This document shows positions 30,466 through 41,872 of a DNA stretch of 64,000 nt, one piece after another. A program made the translations under genes and the position numbers. A model generated the notes under the pieces. That model saw only the letters and a program-made list of their open reading frames with translations, made no database searches and was not told where the DNA came from. The stretch is from Phytophthora sp. 'mugwort'. Its lineage: Eukaryota; Oomycota; Peronosporomycetes; Peronosporales; Peronosporaceae. The stretch's first letter is position 1, and each line of letters begins with the position of its first letter. Location of the stretch: assembly GCA_033558025.1 (NCBI GenBank), contig JAUCEF010000009.1:3100001-3164000 (forward strand), in the 5' to 3' direction.

Positions 30466-30671
30466 GCTCGCTCCCGACGATTAGATCCGCGAGCTTCTCC
30501 CCTTTGACCGTTGTGGAGCTTTTCGACAGGATTTTTCGCTTCATTGTGTGATGCACACCAACCTAGGTGGTTCACATCACGTTTACGCTTCCATTTTCAC
30601 AAAGTACGATTCATCCATCATTCTGCAATTAACTAACACACTCGTATCCGTGCTCGACCACCTAAACAATC
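30466..30671. promoter_or_regulatory. Short divergent promoter, kinase and ZNG1
   Basis: Only 206 bp separate the start codons of the CIPK-like kinase (minus) and the CobW gene (plus), so the two promoters overlap or are shared. The plus-strand initiator is at 30618-30630. Confidence 0.6.
30618..30630 (+). promoter_or_regulatory. Oomycete Inr/FPR core promoter of ZNG1
   Basis: TCATTCTGCAATT matches the oomycete Inr/FPR consensus TCATTYYNCAWTT at every position. It lies 41 bp upstream of the ATG at 30672. Confidence 0.65.
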
Positions 30672-31871
30672 ATGGAGCTACCGGACCTCGAGGCGGTAGA
30701 CGACGCGCCGCCCGCGCTGGAGAAGCCTACGGACGCCGCCGCGTCCCTTCCCATGATTCCCGTTACGATCCTGTCGGGCTTCCTGGGGGCAGGCAAGACG
30801 ACGCTGCTCAAATTCATCCTGTCTGCCCAGCACGGCAAGCGCATCGCGGTCATCGAGAACGAGTTCGGCGAGGAGATTGGCGTAGAGAGCCTCGTGGCCA
30901 AGGACGGCGCCGATGGCGACGTAATGGACGGTTTCTACGAACTGAGCAACGGCTGCGTGTGCTGCTCAGTGCGCAACGACCTTGTGAACACGCTCGAGAA
31001 GCTGCTGGAGCGACGCGACCGCTTCGACTACATTCTCGTGGAGACCACGGGTATGGCGGACCCAGGCAAGGTGGCCAGCATCTTCTGGGTAGATGATGAG
31101 CTGGAGGGTCGCATATTCCTGGATGGGATCGTCACGCTCGTCGACGCGCCACGTCTCGAGTTCCATCTGAACCACCCGGATACGCAGCGCGAGGCGGCGG
31201 CTCAGTTGGCCTACGCCGACCGGATTCTATTGAACAAGGGAGACCTTGTGCCTGAGAAGGAGCAACGGATGAAGATTGAGCAGAAGGTGATGCAGGTCAA
31301 CGGTATGGCCAGCGTCAGGTGGACGGAAAGGTCAAGGGTTGACCTGGACGACATCCTCAACATCAAGAGCTTCACGACCAGTAGGGCCGAACAAGTGGAA
31401 AAAGAGCTGCACTCGTTGCTGTTCAAGGGGATGGAGGAGGAAGAGGCGAACCACGATAACTGCAACGATGAACACCACGACCATGCGATCCACACGGGCG
31501 GCATGCAGACCACATGTGTGAGGATTGGTGACGGACCACTTGATCAGGATAAGCTGGAGAGGTGGCTCGGAGAGCTGCTGTGGGAACAAGAAGAAGACGT
31601 TGATGCGGATATGAAGCTGGGCTCCGAAACGGCAACACGTCAGAAGCTGTTCCGCGTCAAGGGCGTCGTTGCAGTCGCAGGCGAACCGAACAAGTTCATC
31701 TTGCAGGCGGTACACGAGCTGTTCGAGGTATATGCGTCTGAAGAGCGTTGGACTGAAAACGAGCTCAGCAACAAGCAGGGCCGCATTACGCAGGTCGTTT
31801 TCATCGGTCTTCACCTGCGTAAGAGCGAGCTGGAGGCAGGACTGCGGGGTTGCGTCGTCAGCGACAACTAG
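30672..31871 (+). CDS. ZNG1: CobW/COG0523 GTPase, ZNG1-type zinc metallochaperone
   Basis: A 399-residue single-exon ORF. Near the start [20 protein letters not shown] is the Walker A region. [11 protein letters not shown] is switch I, GCVCCSV is the CxCC metal motif, ETTG is the Walker B region and LNKGDL the guanine-specificity motif. A His-rich stretch ([14 protein letters not shown], about 260-275) precedes the C-terminal CobW_C domain. ZNG1/CBWD enzymes use GTP hydrolysis to hand zinc to client proteins such as methionine aminopeptidase 1. The symbol is by family resemblance; other COG0523 subgroups share the same motifs, so the client is inferred. Confidence 0.88.
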   Translation: MELPDLEAVDDAPPALEKPTDAAASLPMIPVTILSGFLGAGKTTLLKFILSAQHGKRIAVIENEFGEEIGVESLVAKDGADGDVMDGFYELSNGCVCCSVRNDLVNTLEKLLERRDRFDYILVETTGMADPGKVASIFWVDDELEGRIFLDGIVTLVDAPRLEFHLNHPDTQREAAAQLAYADRILLNKGDLVPEKEQRMKIEQKVMQVNGMASVRWTERSRVDLDDILNIKSFTTSRAEQVEKELHSLLFKGMEEEEANHDNCNDEHHDHAIHTGGMQTTCVRIGDGPLDQDKLERWLGELLWEQEEDVDADMKLGSETATRQKLFRVKGVVAVAGEPNKFILQAVHELFEVYASEERWTENELSNKQGRITQVVFIGLHLRKSELEAGLRGCVVSDN

Positions 31872-32979
31872 ATGCCGGTCAGTGGTTGCATCGTGTATTG
31901 TAGTTTTTCATTATTCCACTCAACATGCATGCTATGCTGCTTAGATTCCCCATGCGCTTACCAAACCCGTCGATGTGTTTGTGAAATTTAAGCACGTCAG
32001 TGCATGCAGCAGCAAGCGACTCCAGTAATGCAAGCCAGCACACGTTGTTGAATCAAAAGAAAACTTTCGACTACAAGTAGGTTGGGCAAGGCACCCGTCG
32101 CTGGCTTGGAACTGAGACACCGGCGTCGCTGCGCCATGTTATCGTAAAACCCCATGGTATGTGGCCGGTTGGCATCGGTGCGTTTCAAACTTGCAGCTCG
32201 TTGAGGTCACCAAATTGAACCCCGTCAAAACTCGATGAGCATAGCTGATAGGCTGCGTACCAGCTTCCCGTTGGCGAGCGTCGCGCTAGCATATACTGGT
32301 ACTACACTGTAGTATGAAGAGCACAAATCCTAGCAAAATACACGCGAACTCATTGTTGCAAAGGCTTCCTCACAACCTTCAGTCAGCATTCCCACACTTC
32401 AAAACAGCGCTCCGGTGTACATGAGCCCGCGGACTCTTTTTTCAGGGTAGTCGGTGGCAGCCAGACGTCTGAAACATGAGCAGCATCGCTATTCAGCCGA
32501 ACACTGAACGCCCGAAGTTACAAGATGCACCACGAATGCCGTGGGCCGCCAGCACTTTGAATAACTTCAGAGCTCGCAAGTAGCTCGCGTACACGTCACG
32601 TCGTTGAGATACGAAAAATAGTCTGGCAAGCGCCAGACACGTGTAGCTCATTGGAGCTGAAACCACCCAGGCCAGCAAGTCGTGTTTCGGCCTGATCGAA
32701 CGAAGAGGAACGCAGGCGCTGGTAGTATCCCTCAGTGGAACGAGTACTGTGGTGTAGCCAACACCTGCATGAAGGAGAGCGAGTCGGATTAGAATCTATT
32801 CTCCAGTCGGCACCAGGCGATGCATCTCAAAATGGTCGCACGAGCGAAGGCAACCGCTAACGTCTGGCGCAAAGCCTTAAGCTCTTCCTGGACAAAACAG
32901 ACACGACAGCAAGGAACACACTAAAAGAGGACGAATTACTGCACAAGAAGAATCTGCATAATACCACCCCAATTTGTGG
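31872..32979. other. Intergenic region
   Basis: The 3' flanks of two convergent genes. No frame longer than about 65 codons and no repeat or RNA gene was recognised. Confidence 0.5.
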
Positions 32980-34388
32980 TCATGACGACGACGCGGCGTG
33001 CGTTGAAGAAGACCTTGATCGAGGAGGTGGAGGTGCAACAACGATAACCGAGATGTCGTTCCCTCCGCTTTGCACCTTTTTCTGTTGTTGTTGCTGCTTC
33101 TTCATCTGAAGCATGCGCTCGCGGATGCTCGACTTTGCGTGACCAGGTTTAGAAGCCTTGCGGATCTCGGAAGCCTTCAGGACGTCCAGCTGCGCGCTGC
33201 CGCTCAGTTTCTCCTTAACTAGCGCAACAAACTCTTCGTTCTGTCATCAAATCGCACAATTGACTCGTTAAAGCTCACACCAGAATCATTGACGATCGAA
33301 AGGCTCGTTACCCCAACAACTCGGCGGGTGTGTTGGCAGGCACGTCGTGCGGCTGCCTTGCACTCGACAACTTTGCAGTTAAGGAAGGCCGCCATCTCGT
33401 CAAAGAACGAGCTGCGTGTCTCACGCACGAACTTGCGTAAATGCTCGCGATCCATCCGGATGACACATTTGGTCACATACAAGCCAGCCTGTCGGGCAGC
33501 AGTCAGCAAATATGGCACAAATGAAGCTACAGTCAGAAAATCGTCGACAACGGCTCTCGTTGGCAGCCACTTACCACACTGACGACCTGCGCATTCCTCT
33601 CGGTCATGCTAGTTGCAAGTAGCGGCTGCAGGAATTCCTCGTTCGCTCCTGCTAGCAGCATCGTGTCCAGCACCTCCCGGGCCAAGTCCTTCAGAAACTG
33701 TTTCTCAGAGCACGTGCGGTTCAAAAGCACAGGCACAATAGCATCAAAGTGCACGGCTATATGTATCTTGTCGAGTCCGAGGATCAGGTCCTGCACGCAT
33801 AACAGCGCATTGCGCGCCATAGCCGAACGCAGACTCGACGCCGCAGGCAGCACCAGCGTCTTCAGCACGCCGTTCTCCCTACAGCAACAGCAGAAATAGG
33901 TCGTGACGTCAGTTCAGCAGCTTCAGTAGAGCCAAGAGCAGCCCCCCCACTCACAACTGGCGTCGAGCCTGGTCCTGGTGGTATGTGGCGAAGCGACGAA
34001 GCGAGACCAGCGCCTCGAACGCGTGGGCCCAGGACACGTCAGCTTCGGCAGTCGAAGTCTGCTCCTGCTGCTTAAGTTGCAGCAGCTGGTCCAGCTTCTC
34101 GACTTCGGAAGCGACGTCGTCGCTCTCCTCCAGCTCGTCCCGCGTCTTGACTGTCACGAGGAACAGGTCGCCTTCGGGGGCTCCATCCAGCCTCTTCTCA
34201 TGCTCTTCAACTCTTGGTTGATGCTCTTCAGCTGCTGGCGACGGTTGCTCTTCCGCTGAGGCCGACGAGCGCCGCCGCTTGACCGGCGCCATATACTGAA
34301 TGATTGTCTCCTCGCGCTGCTGGTCCGCGGGCTCCTGCAGCTGGCTGCGCTTGCGCGTTGGCGCGGCGGGTGGGGACATGGGGGCCAT
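32980..34388 (-). CDS. CLASP/TOG-domain protein, four exons
   Basis: Exons are 34388-33955, 33878-33575, 33488-33312 and 33240-32980, giving 391 residues in frame and a TGA at 32982-32980. The start is the ATG at 34388; the frame is open further upstream but without an ATG. Residues 1-100 are basic then acidic and disordered. From about 110 helices follow the CLASP N-terminal/TOG pattern: WAHAFEALVSLRRF, LRSAMARNALLCVQDL, FLKDLAREVLDTML and NAQVVSVAGLYVTKCV. The C-terminus has a Gln/Lys-rich helix, a proline cluster and a Ser-rich end. TOG domains bind tubulin. With a single domain it resembles TOGARAM/crescerin or short CLASP-like proteins, so a role at cilia or spindle microtubules is plausible. 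Confidence 0.8.
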
Positions 34389-34890
34389 GACGCAGCGACG
34401 CAGAGCCTCCCACAGGAAGTACACACAGGTAGCCAGGCTGGCTAGACAGAGAGAGGAGCGCGTCGGCAGGCTGAGCGACGCAGAGTGCGCGAGGTGGTCT
34501 GACTATTACCACTGTCGAGTGTCGTAATGTATACAATCTAGTACAACACTATACCATAGTTAGTATACGATATAAAGATGCCTACAGTGCTCAGTTCTCA
34601 ATAAGAATATTATTGGTCTCCCCAAAAAATTAGTCGAGCCTATCGGTGTATTTGGGGATGTTTCATTCGGCACAGTATACCATTCCATTCCAGAATAAGA
34701 TGTCTCTAGGCCTTTTTCTATTGTTCCTAAGAGGTCTCTACAATATACTTAATCTAACTACTAGCCGAGCGCCGCCGCCTACGCGGCGGTGGGTTTAGTA
34801 TTGGTTCCAGTATATTGAAAGCCCGTCGGAGCGCGCGGAGGCGGGCAGGCCCACATAATTTTTTATTTTAATTGTCAACCAATCGTTTAA
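34389..34890. other. Intergenic boundary of the repeat block
   Basis: AT-rich sequence containing a GC hairpin at 34772-34789 (arms ccgccgc/gcggcgg) and repeated GC-rich words to 34850. This looks like the end of an unidentified repeat. No 5' LTR matching the 3' LTR of element 1 was found, so element 1 seems truncated or rearranged at its left end. Confidence 0.4.
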
Positions 34891-34927
34891 TCGGTCCCAG
34901 AGCCAGCAAGACGCGGTGAAAACCTTA

Positions 34928-35760
34928 TGTCTTTACTCGGCCCTGAGAACATAACGCATATTGCTTCGCAAGGACCGGACGCGGTGAGCGCGCGTCTGGA
35001 GGCGTTCTCAAGTTACGAGAATGCTCTGTTGGAGCACCTCCAGCAGAGGATGTCGGTATCGACATCGACACATTGCAGGATAGGTCTCCCGGCCTAAACC
35101 GCTCATCTTGAGCATCAAGACTTTCGAAGAAAAGGAGGGGGAGAACCTCATGTTGTGGATCCGTGAGATCGAAATGGCGATGGGATCGGCCATGCTCCGT
35201 ATTGAGCAACAGCGCGTGGCGCTAGCGATCACGAGAATGGGCACTCACGTGCTGCATGTCGGTGGGCGCAGCCTTCCAGAGCTGGGAGGAGCTGAAGTTC
35301 CAGGTTTCGCAAGTGTTTGCCCCGCCTAATCAGGCGTACCGCGTGAGGTCACGCTTTCTGAGTACCCGCCAGGGTAAGAAGGACTTGGTGGACTTCGTCC
35401 AGGAGTTGCGAACTCTGATCGCCGGCATGACGGCCGATCCTCTGCCAGAAGCAGTGACTGCGACAGTCTTTACGGAGGGCCTCCGCACTGGCGTGACCAG
35501 GAGGGAGGTCTTCCGCACTCACCCTACCTCTTTTGAAGAGTCCGTGAGAGTGGCGTTGAACGCCGAGTTCAACTTCAAGTCGTCTCGACTTGGCTGGGGC
35601 TTTGCCAACGCTACTCTGTCCGACGGACCGTCCCCTATGGACCTCAGCTACGCTGAAGATGAGGTAGCTGAGCTTCATGCTACCGAGCAGCGTATGGGTG
35701 TTCGTCGGTGCTTCATCTGCCCATGGCAACCTGCCCATCACGCAGTTCGCGTCAAGCTCC
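34928..35760 (+). pseudogene. gag-like region of element 1
   Basis: Two frames carry parts of one gag: 35108-35329 ([21 protein letters not shown]), then 35256 on ([22 protein letters not shown]). These belong to the retrotransposon gag/capsid fold. The frame must shift once near 35260. A CxxC remnant follows at the end (RRCFICPW), but the full zinc knuckle is lost. Confidence 0.75.
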
Positions 35761-35947
35761 CACTAGCCTTCGCTCTGCATCGAGCAAGCCATCGGCTCGT
35801 CGCGGGGAAACGGCGACACTCAGTAAGCGCGGGGCGCCCTGCTGAGGAAGAACTGAGTTCTGTTGAGCCTTATGGAGGTGGAGGGCAAGAGGGCCAGCCC
35901 CGGAGAGAGTCGTACTCTCTAGCACGGAACGTGTATGCAAGCCGGGC

Positions 35948-36283
35948 TTGCTCGTCGTTGAGGCGACGGTGAAGGGCTTTGAAAAGCCATGGATCATATT
36001 GATCGATTCCGGAGCGTCGGGCAACTACGCTCGACGCTCCACGATGGAAGGAAGTCAGCAATACGCTGAGGCGCTCAGGGAGCGCAGGATTGACATCATC
36101 AATGTTCGCCTAGCGACGGGGACCCGTGTCACAGTGCCTAAGGTTCCTGTGAACCTGGGCGTGACGTTTCTCGACTTCGATAGCGTGAAACGCTATTTGG
36201 TCCTCGACCTGGATTCGAGGTACGACCTCATCCTGGGCATGGCATGGCTGGAATGCCATGAGCCATGGATTGATTGGAGGTAA
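35948..36283 (+). pseudogene. Aspartic protease of element 1
   Basis: IILIDSGASGNYARRS holds the Asp-Ser-Gly active site of retropepsins. The downstream DLDSRYDLILGMAWLECHEP is the conserved flap/ILG region. The start used is arbitrary, since the protein is part of a longer polyprotein. Confidence 0.8.
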
Positions 36284-36380
36284 AAGACCTTGGGTGCAAT
36301 GCGTTTTACTCCTGGTGGAGCTTTGGTGAGTCATGAGCCCACCTCTGCCAAGAAGCAAAAGCGCTTTTGGTGCGGGCACT

Positions 36381-36445
36381 GGACCGAGTTGGTCAACATG
36401 TTGAGCATCAGCTCGGACCGAGTTGGTCAACATGTTGAGCATCAG
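36381..36445 (+). repeat. 34-bp tandem repeat, two copies
   Basis: A 34-bp unit beginning ggaccgagttggtcaacatg is present at 36381-36414 and again at 36415-36445, where the last three bases are missing. It lies just downstream of the protease. Confidence 0.85.
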
Positions 36446-36516
36446 AGTATCCGAACTTGTAGACATTGAGGGGAGGAAACAAGAGTCCCGAGCAGAGCTC
36501 GTGGGCTGTGACTGGA

Positions 36517-36850
36517 GCGGCAGGAAACCCGCTGGGTGACACAGATGACATGTGTCACAACAACGACACTCGTCATGATGACGGTGTGTCGTTACACACC
36601 ATGCGTGCCGTGGTCGGCAGTATCCCGGGGCATCAAGGCCACGGGCCTCACGATGCAAGTGGGGCGGCAGGCAATCCGTTGGGTGACCGACGTCATGGTG
36701 ACATTTGTCACGACGGTGACACTCATCACGACGTCGAGTTGTCGCTACGCGCCATGCGTGCTGTGGCCGGCTGTGGGCCGGGCCATTAAGGCCGAGGGCC
36801 CACTGGTGGTGGTGACGTGGCACGTAATCCACGGGGTGGAAGCATCGCAG
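36517..36850 (+). repeat. 147-bp degenerate tandem repeat in the protease-RT linker
   Basis: Copies start at 36517 and 36664, with a fragment near 36815. Read in frame, each unit starts GAAGNPLGD and is His/Asp-rich (HNNDTRHDDG and HDGDTHHDVE at matching places), 49 residues per unit. Element 3 carries another tandem repeat in the equivalent position. Confidence 0.75.
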
Positions 36851-37023
36851 CTCTGTGACGGTTGTCGGTCAAGATATACCAGTCTCGGGTGAAACGCACA
36901 CGGTGCAAGCACGTGGAGACGCAGCTGATGTGTTAGCACCTCTCCGAGGCAAACAGTCTCAGCGGGGAGAAGGCTACGACGCAGAGCATCAGCCATGAGA
37001 CGCAGGGCGTCTGATGCATCTAG

Positions 37024-38160
37024 ATGACGAGTGAAGAGACTCCTGGTGATAGTGAGCGGCTATATACACTCGTAAACGGAGTGACAGGGGAAGTCGATGG
37101 CGACAACAGTCTAGAGACTATGCCCACTGCGGACGCTCGGTTGGAGCTGGACGAGATGTCCGTGGCCGAGTTCGGCGATGCCTTGAAGGCCGGCGAGTTA
37201 GCCGAGTTGGTCATTCTACGACCTGAAGAGGAGTTAAACTCATCGTCGCTTTTAATAAAGCAGTCCTTAAGGACCAAGAAGGCGCTGAATGCGCGGGCAG
37301 GATCCTCGATCCTCAAGGACCCCTCGGATCCGTACCACCCTTTGCTGAACAAATACAAGACGTGGTCTCAAAGGAACCTCCCACGAGGCTACCTCCGGAT
37401 AGAGGTGTACGTCATGAGATTGACCTGGTTCCGGGAACCAATACTGAGTGACAAGATAGTGGTCTTTGCCACGCGAACAGTGTGACGTCATTGGCGCGTT
37501 CTTCCGTGCTAAGCAGGAGGCGGGTATGGTGCGGGGCGAGAGCAAGTTTCCGCACTCAACGCCTGCGCTCTGCGTCAGAAAGGTCGAATGACAAGTGTCG
37601 AATCGTTCATGCTTTTAACAAGTTTAATGCAGCCACCATTCCGGCGCAGACGCCTATTCCTAGGAAGGACGTTCTCCAGAACAACATAACGGTGTGTACG
37701 GTGTACAGTGCCCTCGACTTGGTCGATGGATACTATCAATTGCTCATGCGAGCAAGCGATATTCCGCTTACGGCGGTCAGCACTCCGAGCGGTATGCTCT
37801 GGGAGTGGTTAATAATGCCCCCCAAGACTGTCAAACGCGCCTGAGACGTTCAATCGTCTTGTGACGCAACTGTTCAGGCCCCACAGGGCGTATGATCAGA
37901 CATAATTCGACGACATATTCGTCCAGAATCGTGCAGAGTACGGAAAGACTGATGTGGAGAACCACATTGAGCACCTGAGTGGTATTCGAGTGCATGCGCA
38001 CACAAATGTGGTATGCCAACATTGATAAGTGTGTATTTGGTGCTGAGGAGATCCCTTTCTGGGATGCTTCATTGGGAAGCGAGGCCTTCGAGCGGATCCC
38101 GCTAAGGTCAAGGCCATTGTAGACGGCCGGTTCCAAAGAACCAGAAAGACTTACGGAAGT
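37024..38160 (+). pseudogene. Reverse transcriptase of element 1
   Basis: Pieces in different frames include the N-terminal palm approach (37020-37420), HAFNKFNAATIPAQTPIPRK and YSALDLVDGYYQLLM (about 37610-37750), and the FDDIFV remnant of the YxDD active-site strand near 37905-37922, which now follows an in-frame stop. Several frameshifts break the gene. Confidence 0.8.
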
Positions 38161-38168
38161 GGCTTGGC

Positions 38169-38750
38169 TTGGCCAATTACTTGCACAAGTACAGCAAGAA
38201 CTATGCTGAGGTGGCAAGGCCACTGTCTAATCTCCTTAAGAAGGATGTGGACTGGTGTTGGGCACCGGACATCAAGCGGCTTTTGAAGCCATTAAGGAGG
38301 GAATCCTTCAGGCCCCGATCCTGGCCCTGCCAGACCCCGATCGTCCTTTCAGTGTCGTCTGCGACGCGTCGGACTTTGCCATCGGCACTGCGTTGTTGCA
38401 AGCAGACGCTGAAGGGCTTGAACGCGTGATCGCGTTTGAATCTCGCCAGCTTAAGGCTGCTGAGAACTATCCAGTTCATGACAAAGAGCTACTTGGGATA
38501 CAGTATGCGCTCATCAAATTCAGAGTTCACATGCTCGGTACCAGCCGTTTGTAATCTACACTGATCATGCGTCGCTATGCACTGCGACGCAGTCGCCTCA
38601 TCTCTCTCAGAGAATGGCCCGTTGGCTCTCCTTCTTTGCGGAGTACAACTTCGAGGTGAAGTACAAGCCTGGCAGGCAGAACGTCTTGGCCGATGGGTTA
38701 TCACGCAGACCAGACTATGCGATCGCTAGCGTCACGACGGTGACTTCGTC
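38169..38750 (+). pseudogene. RNase H domain of element 1
   Basis: The sequence FSVVCDASDFAIGTALLQ contains the first catalytic Asp. Downstream, YPVHDKELLGIQYAL has the catalytic Glu, and PGRQNVLADGLSRRPDY is the usual RNase H end (ADxLSR). It is split over three frames. Confidence 0.8.
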
Positions 38751-38848
38751 TGTGACAGACTTGATCCGCGCGGCGTACGCGCGTGACGAGTCCTGCGTAG
38801 CTCTGCTACATGCGCTAGGAAGCGCGGGGTGTTGCTAACTCAGACATT

Positions 38849-39950
38849 ATGCTGTCAGCGCGGTTGCGCGCGAGGCTACATCGATACACTCTCGATGATG
38901 GCCTATTGTACTACGGTACACCAAAAGAAACCCCACGTGTCGTGGCTCTTCACGAAGAGGATCTCAAGTATCGTATCCTCTGTATCGTGTCTTCTATGGG
39001 GCACATGATACCCCACTTGGTGGTCATCTCGGCCGAGAAAAGACCTACAGCTCGGTGAACTCCCACTACTGGTGGCCGAAGCTATACAAGTGGGTCAGTA
39101 CGTATGTACGCACCTGTAAGACGTGTCAGCGGGTTAAACCCTCGCCACACTCAGCTGCGCCGTTGGCAGCTTGCCTGTACCCACGGGGTGTTGGCAATCC
39201 ATGAGTATGAACTTTGTGTTCGGCCTGCCACGGGATGCGGCGGGCAACACGGGCATCGTGGTCTTCGTCGACCGATTGAGCAAGATGGCTCATTTAGCGG
39301 CGGTGCCGGACTCCATCGATGGAGAAGGAACAGCCGCGCTGTTCATGGATCGTGTCTTTCGACAGCATGGTCTGCCAGAGGCAATTGGCTCGGATCGAGA
39401 TCCCTGTTTCACGGGTAAATTGTGGACATCGGTCTTTAAGGTGCTCGGCACTCGACTCGACATGTCTCCAACGGACCATCCGCAGACCGATGGTCAGACG
39501 GAACGCGTGAATCGCGTTGTCGAAGATATGCTTCGGAGTGTCTGTGCGGACAGACCCAAGCAATGGAGCGCCATGCTCCCACTCGTCGATTTTGCATTGA
39601 ACAATGCGGTGCATGCCTCGACAGGCTTCATCCCGTTCTATTTGAACGGTCTCACACACCCTCGCGTCCCGCTGACGCCACCATTCCGTGGGTCTGGGCT
39701 TAGTGGGGGAGGGATAGCCAATGGGCTAGCTGATATCAGCCCAGCTGCAGTTCGCAGGCAAGTTGACACGTTCGTGTCTACGCGTTTAAGTGTCTTACGA
39801 CAAGTACGCGATGCGATAGCTGAAAGCCATGATCTTCAGAAAAAACAGGCTGATGCAAAGGGCAGAAGCAACATTGAAGTATTTAACGTGGGTGACAAAG
39901 GTTAATTAAACGCTAAAAATCTACCTACACCTGCAGTGTCTGCGGTCTTT
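38849..39950 (+). pseudogene. Integrase of element 1, first catalytic Asp replaced by Asn
   Basis: A damaged HHCC-type N-terminus (38849-39130) precedes a long intact core, 39171-39905. The second Asp (GSDRDPCFTG) and the Glu (PQTDGQTERVNRVVED) of the D,D(35)E triad are present. The first position, usually SMDF in this family, reads SMNFVFGLP, so the enzyme should be inactive. The frame is otherwise open for 244 codons, which suggests recent inactivation of this part. Confidence 0.82.
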
Positions 39951-41538
39951 AAGACCAAGTTGCGCCCGCACTTCACTGGACCTTTTAAGGTCGTGGCCAG
40001 GAAGGGTCTTGCGTACACGTTCAATCTTCCGAAGAAGATGCGTAAACACCCCGTGTTTTACGTAGGCTTCCTTAAACCATATCGAGACCCGGCTCTGGTG
40101 AGCGCGAAGGGTTTGGTGCCACAGCCGGTGGCTGGCCAAAGCGCTGGAGAAGCACGAGGAGGTCCAACTGACCACGTAGCTCAACGAGCGAACGGTCCAG
40201 CGCTTCGAAGCGACGAGCAGAGGACTGCTCCAGGAGCTCCAGGCGATTGGCAATCGAGGCAGGAGACTGAACCAGTCGACCCGATGATGCACAGCATCGA
40301 TCTCGTCAGCGAGACGGTCACGGTGACTCGTCGCCCACTGCAGCGAGTCGAACAGGGTCTGCATCCGCCTCTCGACCGCTATCAGATCACTGCGACTCGC
40401 AGCGCGAGGATCCAGCGGGCCATCGACCCCCACCGCCGTTGCTCGATGAGCAGGGAACTTCCCACTATCATGTGGAGCGCTTAGTGGCGCGGCGTCGTAC
40501 AGAATATCTTGTGAAGTGGAGGGGTTATCCTCACTCACAGAACTCTTGGGAGTACGAGCTTCGCTCATCTGGCGCTTCCCGGCAATAGCCGCTGTGTGTG
40601 TGTGGGGGGGCAAGGCCAGCAGCATCGGCTGTCGCTCTGGTCTTGAAGAGGAGCGGCCTCGCGAGCATGAGCCGCTAGCTGTGACAGCAGAAGCACCGAG
40701 TGCGAGAGAGCTCTGGGGGTGAGGACGGTAGGCAAGGGGAAGTTGGCGTTTCGCCTTGGGTTTCGCAAACTCGAAACGGAGTCGACGTTCGACTCGAACA
40801 TCAGTTTCACTGAAACTAGCCCGAAGGGCATCAATGGAAGAGAGCTTGCGAGCTCCTTCCACCCAACTTTGGAACTGTCCATCGTCTTCCCAAAAAGTCT
40901 CTCCTGATAGGATCACGACTGGATAAGTCCGCATCGGTGGAACCGAGCCGTGCCGAGCTTGCACTTGCAGGTGCCCACGATACTTGCGCTGAGTAGTCAC
41001 TTGAGGAGTCAAGTATCTCTCTCTGAGAGACTCTCGCCCGGCGACCTCGTCGGGTATTGCGGCCGCCGGCCCAGTCACATACATGTTAGGCAATTCCGAT
41101 GCTGCTCGGCGAGCCACTTCGCTGGGATCACGAGGCCCAAAGCTATAGTCACGACGTGACGGGGTAAGCAATGGCCGAGCCATAGGTCGCCTCGAACGGG
41201 GGGAGCAGCTGATCTGCCCCCCCCCCCCCGCGTCCAAGAGCTGTTGCTCCTGGACTTCGTCCAAAAGATTGGTGACAACACCAGATCCCCCTGGCATCAT
41301 CTGTTGTTCCCCGCGAAGGTAGCAGAGGCGTATCGCGCAGGGCTCGTGGAGTCGAAAGCTCGAAAGGATTCGGAGCGCGCAGTTGGCGGCGCGGGCTCAG
41401 CAACCGGACAGGGCTACTACCGGTCATGGACTCAGTGTGGTCGACCTCCTCTTCACCTTCTTCAAGGTCGTCAAAGAGGGCGTCTCGCGCAAAGCGTACG
41501 GGGGCACTGCCTCCAGCGGCTTCGCCGCCTCCACTCAT
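39921..41538 (-). CDS. Long antisense ORF at the 3' end of element 1
   Basis: On the minus strand a frame opens at 41538 (MSGGGEAAGGSAPVRFARD, acidic). After one frame change near 41290-41210, at or beside a 13-C tract, it continues for about 450 codons to 39921. The part 41300-40560 lies in sequence with no pol domain on the other strand; the rest overlaps the chromodomain and integrase end. Its middle reads like real protein (WEDDGQFQSWVEGARKLSSI), with basic and Pro-rich ends. I recognise no family. It may be an element-encoded accessory protein or a captured gene. Confidence 0.5.
39936..40561 (+). pseudogene. Integrase C-terminus and chromodomain of element 1
   Basis: The GPF-type module (KLRPHFTGPFKVVARKG, YVGFLKPYRDP) is followed by a variable linker. 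A chromodomain at about 40462-40561 contains HYHVERLVARRR, EYLVKWRGY and SWEYE. Chromodomains steer these elements to modified chromatin. The linker and chromodomain lie in different frames. Confidence 0.75.
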
Positions 41539-41872
41539 GGTCCTTTGACCGTATCGGCGCTTGTGCGCTGAGTGATACTCTCACACCGAGAGCCGCGAGG
41601 GTGCGGGTGGAGCACAGTCAGAGACCTATCCCGTACGGGATGACGAGGATAACGAAGATGTCGGAGACACAGAAGGGCTTAGCCCGCGGCGAGGGCTGTT
41701 ATCGCGAGGCGAACGAGGGAGGTCAAAAGACCAATTAGCTGTTGACATCTGAGTGTGAACACTCAATGCGGAAGAAGCAGTGAAACGCTCTTGGGGCGGA
41801 AGGTTCCGGGCCTTTCGATTGATACAATCAGACCCTCGTGGATACGGGTGTCCACAGTTTGGTGGGGGAGAG

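Noticed and set aside
33489..33574. Alternative acceptor (GACTGTAG near 33530) for exon 3 of the CLASP/TOG gene
   Set aside because: Joining it to the GTAAGT donor gives a stop in frame; the acceptor at 33489 gives an open frame that fits the TOG helix pattern.
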